Assembly: GCA_018646605.1 (NCBI GenBank)
Contig: JABGUL010000039.1
Span: 35,147 to 99,146 of the forward strand
Direction: 5' to 3'
DNA length: 64,000 nt
Source of the DNA: Flavobacteriaceae bacterium
GTDB lineage: Bacteria; Bacteroidota; Bacteroidia; Flavobacteriales; Flavobacteriaceae
Below are positions 26,719-37,000 of this stretch, in pieces; within the stretch, counting starts at the first letter, position 1, and each line of letters starts with the position of its first letter. The notes under the pieces are model-generated. The model worked only from the letters and a program-made list of their open reading frames with translations. It made no database searches and was not told the origin of the DNA. The position numbers and the translations under genes are program-made.

Positions 26719-27774
26719 ATGTTAGAAAATAAAAATCCCTCTAAAACCTCTCTCTCCTCTCTAGGGGAGTTTGCTTTAATTGACCATTTAACAAATACCG
26801 TAGAATTAACTCAAAGTTCAAGTGTTATGGGTATTGGAGATGATGCGGCAATTCTAGATTTATCTGAAGGCCAAACCTTGGTGACTACTGATCTTCTTAT
26901 TGAAGGTGTTCATTTCGACTTAAGCTATATGCCATTAAAACATTTAGGCTACAAAGCTGTAATTGTTAACCTGTCTGACATTTACGCTATGAATGCTAAA
27001 CCCAATCAAATTACAGTCTCCATAGCTGTTTCAAATCGTTTTACGTTAGAGGCGCTTGAGGAATTATATAGCGGAATTCAATTGGCATGTAAAAATCATA
27101 CCGTTGACTTAATTGGGGGGGATACTACAAGCAGCACTTCAGGATTGACAATTTCCATCACCGCCATTGGTAGTGCAATTGACAAACAAGTTACACGACG
27201 TTCAGGAGCTCAAGAAAATGACCTGTTAGTTGTAAGCGGGGACCTAGGTGGAGCCTATGCAGGTCTGCAAATATTAGAACGTGAAAAAGCTGTTTTTAAA
27301 GTAAACCCTAACAACCAACCTGACCTTACCAATTATGCCTACAGCATAGAAAGACAACTCAAGCCAGAAGCTCGAAAGGATGTCATTGATTTACTTGCTG
27401 AATTAAAAATTAAGCCTACTTCGATGATTGACATAAGTGATGGTCTTTCTTCAGAAATCATTCATCTCTCGAAATCATCCAAAGTAGGATTCAAGGTTTT
27501 TGAAGAAAAATTACCTATTGACCACGAAGTAATAAGTATTTGTGAAGAGTTTAAATTTAATTCAACCACTGCGGTTTTGAATGGAGGGGAAGATTATGAA
27601 TTACTTTTCACCGTTCCTCAAAAAGAGTTTGATAAAATTAAAAACCATCCCTTGCTTTCAATTATTGGCCATGCCTGTGATTTCGCAACTGGGTGTCAAT
27701 TAGTAAATGGATTAGGGCAACAAATTGAATTGACTGCTCAAGGCTGGCAATCCTTTTCAGGGGATTCAAATTAG
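26719..27774 (+). CDS. thiL: Thiamine-monophosphate kinase
   Basis: Phosphorylates thiamine monophosphate to the active cofactor TPP. I place the start at ATG 26719 (351 residues) because the upstream extension lies inside the promoter. Motifs fit ThiL: LGEFALIDHL at the N-terminus, VMGIGDDAAIL for Mg-ATP binding, TTDLLIEGVHFD, and the late MIDISDGLSSEI and LNGGEDYELLF. Monocistronic; its 3' end overlaps the convergent ZIP gene by four bases. Together with the TPP-riboswitch locus it shows that the cell both imports a thiamine compound and completes TPP itself. Confidence 0.93.
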   Translation: MLENKNPSKTSLSSLGEFALIDHLTNTVELTQSSSVMGIGDDAAILDLSEGQTLVTTDLLIEGVHFDLSYMPLKHLGYKAVIVNLSDIYAMNAKPNQITVSIAVSNRFTLEALEELYSGIQLACKNHTVDLIGGDTTSSTSGLTISITAIGSAIDKQVTRRSGAQENDLLVVSGDLGGAYAGLQILEREKAVFKVNPNNQPDLTNYAYSIERQLKPEARKDVIDLLAELKIKPTSMIDISDGLSSEIIHLSKSSKVGFKVFEEKLPIDHEVISICEEFKFNSTTAVLNGGEDYELLFTVPQKEFDKIKNHPLLSIIGHACDFATGCQLVNGLGQQIELTAQGWQSFSGDSN

Positions 27775-28586
27775 CCTAAGGCTACATCCAACATCATCAT
27801 TACAATAAAGCCCAAGATAAATCCTAAAGTTGCAATATCCGTATATTTATCCTGTTGAGTTTCCGGGATAACTTCTTCGACAACCACAAATATCATGGCG
27901 CCTGCTGCAAAGGAAAGAGCATAAGGAAGTAAAGGAGTGAAAAAAGATACAGCTACAGCACCAATAACTGCGGCTATAGGTTCTACAACAGCAGAAAGCT
28001 GGCCATACCAAAAGCTTTTAAAACGACTTACCCCTTGCCTTCTCATTGGCATTGAAACTGCAATTCCCTCAGGGAAATTCTGAATCCCAATACCAATTGC
28101 CAAGGCTACTGCGCCTGCGATTGAAGCTTCTGGAATTCCGGCAGCTACCCCACCAAATAAAACACCTACTGCCAATCCCTCAGGGATATTATGTAAGGTA
28201 ATTGCTAATACTAATAACGTTGTTCTATGCCAGGGTGTTTTGATCCCTTCACTTTCTTTAAAATTAATATGAATATGAGGTAATATCTTGTCCAATCCAA
28301 AAATAAAAAGTGCTCCTAAACCAAATCCGATAGCAGCAGGCATTACTTTAGTGAAGCCCTCACCGGGACTCATCTCTATACCCGGAGCCAATAAACTCCA
28401 GAAGCTCGCAGCTACCATGACACCTCCCGTAAAGCCCAATAGCCCGTCCAAAACAGCACGACTCAAATCTTTAACAAAAAAAACTAAAGAAGCCCCTAAA
28501 GCTGTTAAACCCCATGTAAATACTGTAGCATAAAATGCACCCAATACCGGGTCTGTATTTTGAAAAAACTCAATGACTTTATCCAT
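27771..28586 (-). CDS. ZIP-family metal transporter
   Basis: 271-residue inner-membrane divalent metal importer with about eight hydrophobic segments. The two metal-coordinating helices are HNIPEGLAVGVLFGG (TM4) and QNFPEGIAVSMPMRRQG (TM5), the ZupT/ZIP signature. The C-terminal EEVIPETQ segment is also conserved. Zinc is likeliest; iron or manganese are possible. No Zur or Fur box was recognised upstream. Its own TATTTTTG promoter lies 14 bases before the start. Confidence 0.88.
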   Translation of the reverse strand: MDKVIEFFQNTDPVLGAFYATVFTWGLTALGASLVFFVKDLSRAVLDGLLGFTGGVMVAASFWSLLAPGIEMSPGEGFTKVMPAAIGFGLGALFIFGLDKILPHIHINFKESEGIKTPWHRTTLLVLAITLHNIPEGLAVGVLFGGVAAGIPEASIAGAVALAIGIGIQNFPEGIAVSMPMRRQGVSRFKSFWYGQLSAVVEPIAAVIGAVAVSFFTPLLPYALSFAAGAMIFVVVEEVIPETQQDKYTDIATLGFILGFIVMMMLDVALG

Positions 28587-28600
28587 AATGTGGTTTTATG

Positions 28601-28608
28601 CAAAAATA
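28601..28608 (-). promoter_or_regulatory. -7 promoter box of ZIP gene
   Basis: TATTTTTG on the minus strand, exact match, 14 bases from the start. A TTTG lies about 22 bases further upstream (28631-28634) and may be the -33 element. Confidence 0.6.
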
Positions 28609-28649
28609 AACACTTGTCGCTAATTCTGTTCAAATAAAACGCTTTTAAT

Positions 28650-28657
28650 TACTTTTA
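28650..28657 (+). promoter_or_regulatory. -7 box candidate of lycopene cyclase gene
   Basis: TACTTTTA, one base off the consensus, nine bases before ATG 28667. Confidence 0.35.
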
Positions 28658-28666
28658 CCAATTACT

Positions 28667-29821
28667 ATGGAAAAGCAAGTTTTTGATTATATTATTTGTG
28701 GAGGTGGTGCCTCCGGCTTATTGCTTGCAAATGCTCTTCTGGAAGATCCTCATTTCAAAGCCAAAAAAATCTTATTAATTGAAAAAGAGGACAAAAATTC
28801 AAATGATCGCACCTGGTGTTTTTGGGAAAAAAGCCCTGGGAATTTTGATGGTTTACTGAAAAAAACTTGGGCCTCAGCTACTTTTAAATCTGAGGAACTC
28901 CACATCGATTTTAAACTTGAGCCTTACCAATACAAAATGCTCCGGTCCAAACTTTTTTACACTAAAATTCATCTGAAAATTGAAGCCGCACAGCACCTCA
29001 CTTTGTTGAAAGCAGAAGTTCTGGAAATCAAGGAAGATGGAGCTTTTACTCAAATAAGTACGAGTAAAGGAATCTTTGAATCACAAAAAGTTTTTAATAG
29101 TATTTTCAATCCAAATGCTCTTTACGCACAAAAAAAGTACCCTGTCCTCAAACAACATTTTGTTGGATGGTTTATAAAAACCAAAACCCCCCAGTTTGAT
29201 CCCGAAAAAGTTTTTTTTATGGATTTTGATATTCCACAAGAACAACAAACGCGTTTTTTATACGTCCTCCCTTTTGATGAAAAACATGCTCTTGTAGAAT
29301 ACACCCTCTTTTCTGAGGAACTACTTGAAAAAGAAGAATATGAAACTGGTATAACTGATTATTTAAAAACAAAAGGGATAACAAACTTTAAAATCGAAGA
29401 AAAAGAACAAGGAAACATTCCCATGAGTTGCTTCCCTTTTGAACAGTTCAACACACCTTCCTTATTGAATATTGGCACCGCTGGCGGTTGGACCAAAGCC
29501 AGCACTGGGTTTACCTTTATGAACACCCACCGCAATGTCGATCGATTGGTTTCCTTCCTGAAATCCGAAAAACCATTAAATCAATTTCAAACAAAAAATA
29601 GATTCCGTTTTTACGATTTGCTTTTTTTAGATGTATTACTAAAGTACAATGATCAGGGAAGTAACTTGTTTCATAGGATGTTCGCTAAAAATAAACCTTT
29701 AACTATTTTCCGTTTTTTAGATGAAAAGACCTCTTTTATGGAAGAATTAAAAATTCTTTCCTCATTTTCATTTAATCAAATACGATGGTTTTTAAGTGCG
29801 CTTGTAAAACGAGTGTTTTAA
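28667..29821 (+). CDS. crtY: Lycopene beta-cyclase (CrtY family)
   Basis: Membrane-associated flavoprotein that cyclises lycopene ends to beta-rings, giving beta-carotene. The 384-residue product has the dinucleotide-binding start DYIICGGGASGLLLANAL (residues 7-24), the family segment NDRTWCFWEK and the later GTAGGWTKASTGFTFMNT, characteristic of CrtY rather than CrtL-e-like monooxygenases. No crtB, crtI or crtZ lies nearby, so the carotenoid genes are split. Convergent with the polyprenyl synthase gene, overlapping by four bases. Supports a pigmented bacterium. Confidence 0.88.
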   Translation: MEKQVFDYIICGGGASGLLLANALLEDPHFKAKKILLIEKEDKNSNDRTWCFWEKSPGNFDGLLKKTWASATFKSEELHIDFKLEPYQYKMLRSKLFYTKIHLKIEAAQHLTLLKAEVLEIKEDGAFTQISTSKGIFESQKVFNSIFNPNALYAQKKYPVLKQHFVGWFIKTKTPQFDPEKVFFMDFDIPQEQQTRFLYVLPFDEKHALVEYTLFSEELLEKEEYETGITDYLKTKGITNFKIEEKEQGNIPMSCFPFEQFNTPSLLNIGTAGGWTKASTGFTFMNTHRNVDRLVSFLKSEKPLNQFQTKNRFRFYDLLFLDVLLKYNDQGSNLFHRMFAKNKPLTIFRFLDEKTSFMEELKILSSFSFNQIRWFLSALVKRVF

Positions 29822-30786
29822 AATTTACGTTCCATCAAATTTTTTCCAAATGCTTTTAAACTTTCTCTTCCTTCATCTGAAATTTTGATTTCTTCCAACT
29901 TTTCAAATGCAAGCTGTGTGTATTCTGAAACTAATTTTTTACTCGCTTTGGTTGCCCCACTTGTGTCAAAAATTATTTTAACTGCTGAAACTTTCTTGGT
30001 ATTATCTCCCTTAAAATCAAACCATTTTAACAAGGATTCCTTTTCATTGGCAGAACCCAGCTCCATTACTTTGTGATATAAAATAGTTTTCTTGTTTTCA
30101 ATAATATCTCCTCCGACTTGTTTCCCGAAATCTTCAGGATCCCCAAAAGCATCTAAATAATCGTCCTGAATTTGAAATGCCAATCCTAGTAATACTCCAA
30201 AATCATAGATTTTTTGGGCTTCCTCATCACTCGCATTTCCAATCCATGCTCCAACCTTGAGTGCATGACCTACTAAAACCGCAGTCTTGAGCTTAATCAT
30301 TTCCAAATATGCGACAATTGAAACGTCGTTTTCTGTTTCAAAATCAACATCATACTGCTGACCCTCACAGACTTCTAAAGCAGTTTTACTCATTTGTTTA
30401 TTCAGCTTTCCATACAAGGGATCTTCATAAATTTCAAGGCATTGATATCCCTGAATCAACATTGCATCTCCAGAGAGTATTCCTGTGTTGGTATTCCACT
30501 TATGATGGACAGTTGGTTTCCCTCTTCGAAGTGGTGCTGCATCCATTATATCATCATGCATTAAAGTGAAATTATGAAAAATCTCAACCGATAAAGCTGC
30601 TGCTAGGGCTTCGTTTGCATCTTTCCCAAACGCTTCAGTAGCCATCAAAGTTAATAACGGACGTAATCGCTTTCCTCCCAAACTCAGAATATAAGATATG
30701 GGTTCATATAGCCCTTTGGGGTTCTCTTTTTGATGATAATCCTCAAGGTATTTGGTAAAAAGGTTATGGTATTTAGATAATGACAC
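29818..30786 (-). CDS. Polyprenyl (farnesyl/geranylgeranyl) diphosphate synthase
   Basis: 322-residue trans-isoprenyl diphosphate synthase. Both aspartate-rich motifs are present: LMHDDIMDAAPLRRGKPTVH (first DDxxD with the two Arg) and IQDDYLDAFGD (second). SLGGKRLRPLL near the N-terminus binds isopentenyl diphosphate. Residues before the first DDxxD limit product length, but I cannot assign C15 or C20. The start is GTG at 30786. Supplies precursors for carotenoids and quinones; dxs at 40381 feeds the same pathway. Confidence 0.9.
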   Translation of the reverse strand: MSLSKYHNLFTKYLEDYHQKENPKGLYEPISYILSLGGKRLRPLLTLMATEAFGKDANEALAAALSVEIFHNFTLMHDDIMDAAPLRRGKPTVHHKWNTNTGILSGDAMLIQGYQCLEIYEDPLYGKLNKQMSKTALEVCEGQQYDVDFETENDVSIVAYLEMIKLKTAVLVGHALKVGAWIGNASDEEAQKIYDFGVLLGLAFQIQDDYLDAFGDPEDFGKQVGGDIIENKKTILYHKVMELGSANEKESLLKWFDFKGDNTKKVSAVKIIFDTSGATKASKKLVSEYTQLAFEKLEEIKISDEGRESLKAFGKNLMERKF

Positions 30787-30799
30787 TTATTTTTTTTTG

Positions 30800-30807
30800 C
30801 AAAAATA
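30800..30807 (-). promoter_or_regulatory. -7 promoter box of polyprenyl synthase
   Basis: TATTTTTG on the minus strand, exact match, 13 bases before the GTG start. Confidence 0.6.
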
Positions 30808-30853
30808 AGGTTTTATAAATAGTACTTAATGAAAAAAACTTTAGAAACTTTTG

Positions 30854-30883
30854 TTGTTTATAAAGTTTCCATCCGTATATTTG
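30854..30883 (+). promoter_or_regulatory. Promoter of the TetR-RND operon
   Basis: TTG at 30854-30856, 19 bases, then TATATTTG at 30876-30883: an exact TTG-N19-TAnnTTTG promoter, 12 bases before ATG 30896. The TetR protein probably autoregulates here, although no clear palindrome was found. Confidence 0.7.
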
Positions 30884-30895
30884 CAAAAAAATAAC

Positions 30896-31501
30896 ATGGA
30901 AAAAGAAATTATCGCACAAGCGACTTCCCTTTTTTTACAGTATGGATTCAAAAGCGTTACCATGGATGATATCGCTGAAAAAATGGGTGTTTCTAAAAAA
31001 ACTATTTATGTTCATTTTCCAAAAAAAGAACAACTAGTCCTGGAAAGTGTCATGCAACATATAGACTTGATTATAGATAGGATAATCAATATTTCGAAAT
31101 ATTCAAAAGACCCTATCATTCAGCTATATCAACTTAAAAAAGAGGCGATGAAGCATTTATCAAATGAAAAAAAATCACCTCAATATCAACTTCAAAAATA
31201 CTACCCCAATATCTACACCAAACTAAAAGACAAGGAATTTAAGGCCCTTGGAAATTTATTTACCGCAAGTATTCTTAAAGGGATAGAAACAGGATTGTTT
31301 CGTAAAGAACTTGATGTTGATTTTGTGATGCGAATCTTCTTTAATGGAATTAGAGGAATAAGAGACATCGCACTTTTTCCTGTAGAACGATACAAAATAG
31401 ATGAACTTATGATTAAGTTTTCAGAATACCATCTTCGTGCCATATGTACCCCAGAGGGGACTTTAAAATTGGATAATTATAAAAAAGAAATGAACCTATG
31501 A
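30896..31501 (+). CDS. TetR/AcrR-family regulator of the efflux operon
   Basis: 201-residue one-component repressor. ATG 30896 is chosen because the promoter lies just before it and the helix-turn-helix begins at once: residues 1-45 hold LFLQYGFKSVTMDDIAEKMG and SKKTIYVHFPKKEQLV, the TetR DNA-binding domain. The C-terminal ligand domain is not conserved enough to name an inducer. It is the first gene of the operon and its TGA overlaps the TolC-family ATG as ATGA, so repression of its own promoter would also control the pump. Confidence 0.88.
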   Translation: MEKEIIAQATSLFLQYGFKSVTMDDIAEKMGVSKKTIYVHFPKKEQLVLESVMQHIDLIIDRIINISKYSKDPIIQLYQLKKEAMKHLSNEKKSPQYQLQKYYPNIYTKLKDKEFKALGNLFTASILKGIETGLFRKELDVDFVMRIFFNGIRGIRDIALFPVERYKIDELMIKFSEYHLRAICTPEGTLKLDNYKKEMNL

Positions 31502-32838
31502 TAAAAAAAATTATTTCCTTTCTCTGTTTTGGGATTGGAATCATACATGCTCAAAACCTACCTGAAACAGTCTCTCTTGAGGAAGCTGTTGCCTTTGGAT
31601 TGGAAAATAACCGCACTATACTAAATGCAAGTTTTGAGGTTCAAAAGGCCTACAAAGAAAAATGGAAAACAATTGCTGTTGGGCTTCCGCAAATAAATGC
31701 TGAAGCAAACTATCAAAACTTTATTGAATTACCTACATCCTTAATTCCTGCTCAATTTTTTGGCGGAGAAGAAGGGGAGTTTGCTGAAGTTCAATTTGGA
31801 ACTCCTCAAACGATGACAGCAGGGGTTACACTAAATCAATTAATTTTTGATGGCTCCTATTTAGTTGGACTTGAAGGAATCAAAATATACTTAAATATTT
31901 CTGAAAATATTTTAGAAAAAACAATCCTTGAAATTCGTAAAAACATAATCAACTCCTATTTTTCTGTTTTATTGATTCGAGCTAACATTAGCTTTTTAGA
32001 AAAAAACAGAGATACTTTAAAAACTAATTTGGATGAATTAATTCAATTATTTCGAAACGGTTTTGAAGAAGAAGAAAGTGTTGAACAACTGAGGTTGACT
32101 TTATCAAGTATTGAAACTCAATTTCGATATGCAAAAAACCTCGAGCGGATCACCTTGGATATGTTAAAGTTATTGATGGGCTTTCCAACAGATTCTCCAT
32201 TGTTTTTAAATGATGAATTGGAAACACTTACAACGGCAAGTCTTTTTGAATTTCCTATTGAAGGAAGACCTAAAATAGAAAATAATATAGACATCAAAAT
32301 TGCACAAAACAATCTAAAATCTGAAGGATTATTATACAAATACGAGCGATCAAAAAATATGCCCCGCCTTTCTGGATTCCTAAATGGTAATTATACCGGA
32401 AATAGCGAGACCTTTAGCTTTACAGATGCGAATCAAAAATGGTTTGGAGCCTCTTTACTTGGTGTAAAGCTTCAAGTTCCCATTTTTAGTTCTTTTATAA
32501 GACGTGCTAGCTCCCAAAAAGCTAAAATTGCTGTAGAACAAGCAGAATCAAACTTGGAGGAAACCGAAGAACGTATTTTTATTGAAACACAAGCTGCCAC
32601 CAATGAATATCGATTGGCTGTTGAAAATTACTTTACCAGTAAAGAAAATTTAGCCTTGGCCACTCGAATTAAAGAAAAAAATCAAACCAAATACTTTGAA
32701 GGACTTTCAAGTTCTTTTGAATTTCGTGAAGCACAACTTCAATTATACAATGCTCAAAACAACTACATAAAATCTATTCAGAGTGTAGTTCAAAAAAAAT
32801 TAAATTTAGAAACCCTTCTTAATAATACCCAACTTTAA
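31498..32838 (+). CDS. TolC-family outer-membrane efflux protein
   Basis: 446-residue outer-membrane channel subunit. A signal peptide of about 18 residues ends near IIHA-Q. Two TolC/OEP repeats follow, with the long amphipathic helices expected (for example ENILEKTILEIRKNIINSYF and the C-terminal EAQLQLYNAQNNYIKSIQSV). The DGSYLVGLEGIK segment is typical of the Bacteroidota branch. Partner of the adaptor and RND pump encoded next, six bases downstream. Substrates are unknown. Confidence 0.88.
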   Translation: MIKKIISFLCFGIGIIHAQNLPETVSLEEAVAFGLENNRTILNASFEVQKAYKEKWKTIAVGLPQINAEANYQNFIELPTSLIPAQFFGGEEGEFAEVQFGTPQTMTAGVTLNQLIFDGSYLVGLEGIKIYLNISENILEKTILEIRKNIINSYFSVLLIRANISFLEKNRDTLKTNLDELIQLFRNGFEEEESVEQLRLTLSSIETQFRYAKNLERITLDMLKLLMGFPTDSPLFLNDELETLTTASLFEFPIEGRPKIENNIDIKIAQNNLKSEGLLYKYERSKNMPRLSGFLNGNYTGNSETFSFTDANQKWFGASLLGVKLQVPIFSSFIRRASSQKAKIAVEQAESNLEETEERIFIETQAATNEYRLAVENYFTSKENLALATRIKEKNQTKYFEGLSSSFEFREAQLQLYNAQNNYIKSIQSVVQKKLNLETLLNNTQL

Positions 32839-32843
32839 CAACT

Positions 32844-34013
32844 ATGAAAAAATCAATTATACTCTTAAGTTTTTCTTTACTTTTTCTTGCCTGTGGTCAA
32901 AAAGAAGGAGAGTCGGCCCAAAAAAAGTTTTCATCAACTAATCTAGAAGAGTTACAAAAGGAAAAGGCTAGCTATACCAGTCAAATAAAAAATTTAACTC
33001 AAGATCTAGAAAAGATCAATACAGCAATTGAAAAACTAACGGGAGGTGAAAAAAGAACTTTGGTTACAGCACTTCAAGCAGAAGCTCAAGTTTTCAATCA
33101 CATCATTGAAGTTCAAGCCAATATTAAGACACGCCAGAACCTGCAATTAGTTCCAGAATTTGGTGGACGACTGGAGCAAATATTAGTGGTAGAAGGACAA
33201 GATGTTAAGAAAGGGATGCTGCTCGCCGTCATTGATGATGCAGGCCTCCAGGATCAATTGGACCAAATGAGGTTACAATTAGAACTTTCTAAAACAACTT
33301 TTGAAAGAACACAGCGTTTATGGGATCAAAAAATTGGATCCGAAATGATGTATTTGGAAGCAAAAACACGCTTTAAAACACAAGAAAAACAAGTAGCTCA
33401 AATGAGAGAACAACTTTCAAAGACTAAAATCTATGCTCCGTTTGATGGTGTGATTGATGAAATTACTGCAAAAAAGGGAGAAACAGTTGCCCCCGGAATG
33501 TCACCTATTTTAAGAATAGTCAATTTAAAAAGTATGTATGTAGAATCTGATGTGCCTGAGAGCTACTTAAAAAATATTACCAAAGGAAGTAAGGCAACGG
33601 TAACGATTCCTGTATTAAATGAAACCCAAACGACTATCATTCGTCAAACAGGAAACTTTATACAACCTAGCAATAGAACTTTCCGAATCGAAGCGCCTCT
33701 TGAAAACCCAAATGGATTGATCAAGCCAAACCTAAATGCACGTTTAAGCGTAATTGATTATTCTAACACTAAGGCAGTTATGATTCCACTTAGAGTGGTC
33801 AGAGAAAATGCAAAAGGAGAAACTTTTGTTTTTATCCTCAAAACGCCCGAAGAAAATAATGGCTTTACCACAGAGCAGCATTTTGTTAGCCTGGGTAAAT
33901 CTCAAAATGAAATGGTAGAAATAATAGAAGGAATCGAACCCAACGACCTAATTGTAGACGAAGGCGTTAGCCTTTTAGTAACGGGTCAAAAAGTAACCCG
34001 AATTGAACAATAA
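32844..34013 (+). CDS. RND periplasmic adaptor (MFP/HlyD family) lipoprotein
   Basis: 389-residue adaptor bridging the RND pump and TolC-like channel. The signal peptide ends LFLACG (C17 region), giving a lipoprotein. An extra N-terminal coiled coil (about residues 35-70, rich in Glu, Lys and Leu) precedes the usual lipoyl half-motifs GGRLEQILVVEGQDVKKG and YAPFDGVIDEITAKKGETV. The second coiled coil lies between them. The stop overlaps the pump start as TAATG, consistent with coupled translation. Confidence 0.88.
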   Translation: MKKSIILLSFSLLFLACGQKEGESAQKKFSSTNLEELQKEKASYTSQIKNLTQDLEKINTAIEKLTGGEKRTLVTALQAEAQVFNHIIEVQANIKTRQNLQLVPEFGGRLEQILVVEGQDVKKGMLLAVIDDAGLQDQLDQMRLQLELSKTTFERTQRLWDQKIGSEMMYLEAKTRFKTQEKQVAQMREQLSKTKIYAPFDGVIDEITAKKGETVAPGMSPILRIVNLKSMYVESDVPESYLKNITKGSKATVTIPVLNETQTTIIRQTGNFIQPSNRTFRIEAPLENPNGLIKPNLNARLSVIDYSNTKAVMIPLRVVRENAKGETFVFILKTPEENNGFTTEQHFVSLGKSQNEMVEIIEGIEPNDLIVDEGVSLLVTGQKVTRIEQ

Positions 34014-37000
34014 TGGCTAAATCAATGAAAACACCAAATACAAAAGAATTCCTTTTTGCATCATGGGCAATAGACCACAAAACAGTAGTCTATGTCATCA
34101 TGGCTATATTTTTGATTTTAGGGATTAGTTCTTATTTCAACATGCCGCGTGAAACCTTTCCTGAAATCAATGACACTAAAATTTTTGTAAGCACGATATA
34201 TCCAGGAAATACCGCTGAAGATATAGAAAGAACTGTTACTGATCCTCTAGAAGAAGCACTAAAAGGTGTTCCCAATTTAGTTGAAATCCGATCTACCTCT
34301 TCTGAGGACTTTTCAGTAATTGACGTGGAATTTGACGAGAATATCTCTATTGACGATGCCAAACAAAAAGTAAAAGATTTAGTAGATGGAATTACATCTG
34401 GTGCCGACTGGCCTGTTTTTAACAATGCTAAGGTTGAACCTAATATTTTTGAATTAGATTTTTCTGAGCTACAACCGATATTGAATATTAGCTTACACGG
34501 AGATTACCCGATCGAGCAATTAAAAATTTACGCAGAACTTTTAGAGGGTCAAATTGAACAGTTGCCTCAAATCAAAGAAGTTAACATTCGAGGAATTCAA
34601 ATTTTTGAAGTTGAAATTGCTGTAGATATATATAAAATGACTGCAGCTAAAGTTTCTTTTGATGACATTCTAAATACCATTTCTAGAGAAAATACTACTA
34701 TTTCAAGTGGAAACATTGTGAGCGGCGGTCAACGAAGAACGTTGCGTTTAACAGGAGAAATTAAAGATCCTGAAGACTTAAAAGGTTTTGTGGTTAAAAC
34801 AGATAAGGGTCCTGTTTATTTGGGTGATCTTGCTGAAATCTCATTTAAAGAGAAAGAAAAAACATCTTTCGCTCGCTCTTTTGGAAAAAAGGCAGTTCTT
34901 CTTGATGTTGTAAAAAGAGGAGGAAAAAATCTAGTTATTGCTTCTCAAGAAATTAAAGCTCTAGTAGCACAACCCGAAAAAATCGGTTTGCCTTCTAATC
35001 TTGACATCAAAGTTTCCAACGATCAATCCAATCTCACGCTAAATCAAGTAAGTGAATTGGTCAATAGTATCATCTTCGGGGTTATCCTTGTCGTAACGGT
35101 ACTTATGTTCTTTTTAGGATTCCGTAATGCCTTGTTTGTAGGTTTCGCTATTCCCATGTCTATGTTCATGTCCTTTATGATATTATCTGCTTTGGGATAC
35201 ACCCTGAACACTATGGTCCTTTTCGGCCTTGTTATGGGATTAGGAATGTTGGTAGACAACGGGATTGTAGTCGTTGAAAATGTCTACCGCCTCATGGAAA
35301 AAGAAGGGATGTCCAGAATTGCCGCTGCAAAAGCTGGAATTGGTGAGATTGCCTTCCCTATCATTGTGTCAACAGCTACAACAATCGCCGCCTTCCTCCC
35401 TCTGGGCGCCTGGCCTGGTTTAATGGGTGAATTTATGATCTACTTCCCTATTACACTTTCCGTTGTATTAGGTTCCTCGCTTGTGGTTGCTGTTTTCTTT
35501 AACTCCATGCTCGTTTCACAATTTATGGAAATTAGCGAACGAGAAATTAGCACAAAAAGCTTATGGAGAATCACTATTTTCATGGGAGGACTAGGTATTA
35601 TTCTTTTATTTGGATCTCCGACTACCCGTGTTTTTGGAAATTTAATGGTATTGGTGCCAATTCTGTTTTGGCTTTACAAGTTTTTTATAAAAAGAATGGC
35701 TTTGTCCTTTCAAAATAATTTTTTAGTACGTCTAGAAAATGGTTACCGACGCTTCTTATCTTTTGCCCTTGGTGGATATAAACCGATCGCTTTCCTTGCT
35801 GGAACCTTCTTACTTTTATTTGCTTCTTTTGCTCTAATGGGTATTTTTCCTCCAAAAGTGGAATTTTTTCCAGACAACCAACCGCAACAAATATTTGTCT
35901 TTATAGAATATCCTGAAGGGACAGCAATTTCAAAAACAAACGCAACAACAAAGCGTATCGAAAAAGAAATTTTGACGGTCATGGAAGGGGCTACCTACAA
36001 TAAAAAAGGTGTAAACATTCTAGTTGAGTCTATGGTAGCTCAGGTGGGAGAAGGTGCAGGAAATCCTCAAATTGATAACGGAAACACAAATGAACTTCCT
36101 AACAAAGGTAAAATTACCTTAACAATGCAAGAATTTAAATTCCGTCAAGGGGTTTCTAGTGAGTCTTTTAGAAAAGAAATTCAGCAACAATTGATTGGAA
36201 AATTTCCAGGGGTATCTATTTCAGTTGAAAAAGATGCTAAAGGACCACCGGCTGGATATCCTGTGACAATTGAAATTACGGGAAAAGATTATTTAGGTTT
36301 GATTCAAACTGCTGAGACAATGAAAGAATATTTAAATCGTGTAAATATCTCTGGTGTCGAAGAGCTAAAAATAAATGTAAACAAAAATAAACCTGGCTTG
36401 GAACTGACAGTGGATAGACAAAAAGCGGGAGAACTGGGGGTGTCTGCAGCACAAGTTGGACAGCTACTAAGAACTTCACTCTTTGGATCTAAAGCAGGGG
36501 TTTTTAAGAAAGATGGCGATGATTATGATATCAATGTTCGGTTTAACGAAGCCAATAGATATGACAATAATGCTTTATTCAACCAAAATATTATTTTTAG
36601 AGATCCTGCGAATGGGCAGATTAAAGAGATTCCTGTTTCCTCTTTAATTGAGCAAGAAAAAAAGAACAGTTTTAGTGCAATAAAACACCGACAACTAAAT
36701 AGGGTGGTGACACTCTATTCCTCTGTTCTTGCTGGATACAATGCAAATGCTGTGGTTGATGCAGTTAAACAAGCGCTAGATGGATATAAACTCCAAAATG
36801 GGGTTAATTTCAAATTTTCTGGGGAAATTGAAGAACAAGAAAAAAACATGTCTTTTTTGTCAAAAGCACTTGCAAGTGCCCTAGGATTAATTTTGCTATT
36901 ACTAGTCTTTCAATTTAATTCAATTTCTAAACCACTCATTATATTACTTTCTATTTTCTTGAGTTTCACGGGAGTATTCTTGGGCTTGATGGCCTTCCAA

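Noticed and set aside
35233..35292. RND pump TM4 has Asp-Asn (VDNGIVVVEN) where AcrB has Asp-Asp
   Set aside because: VDN is common across HAE1-type RND transporters, so it does not indicate an inactive pump.
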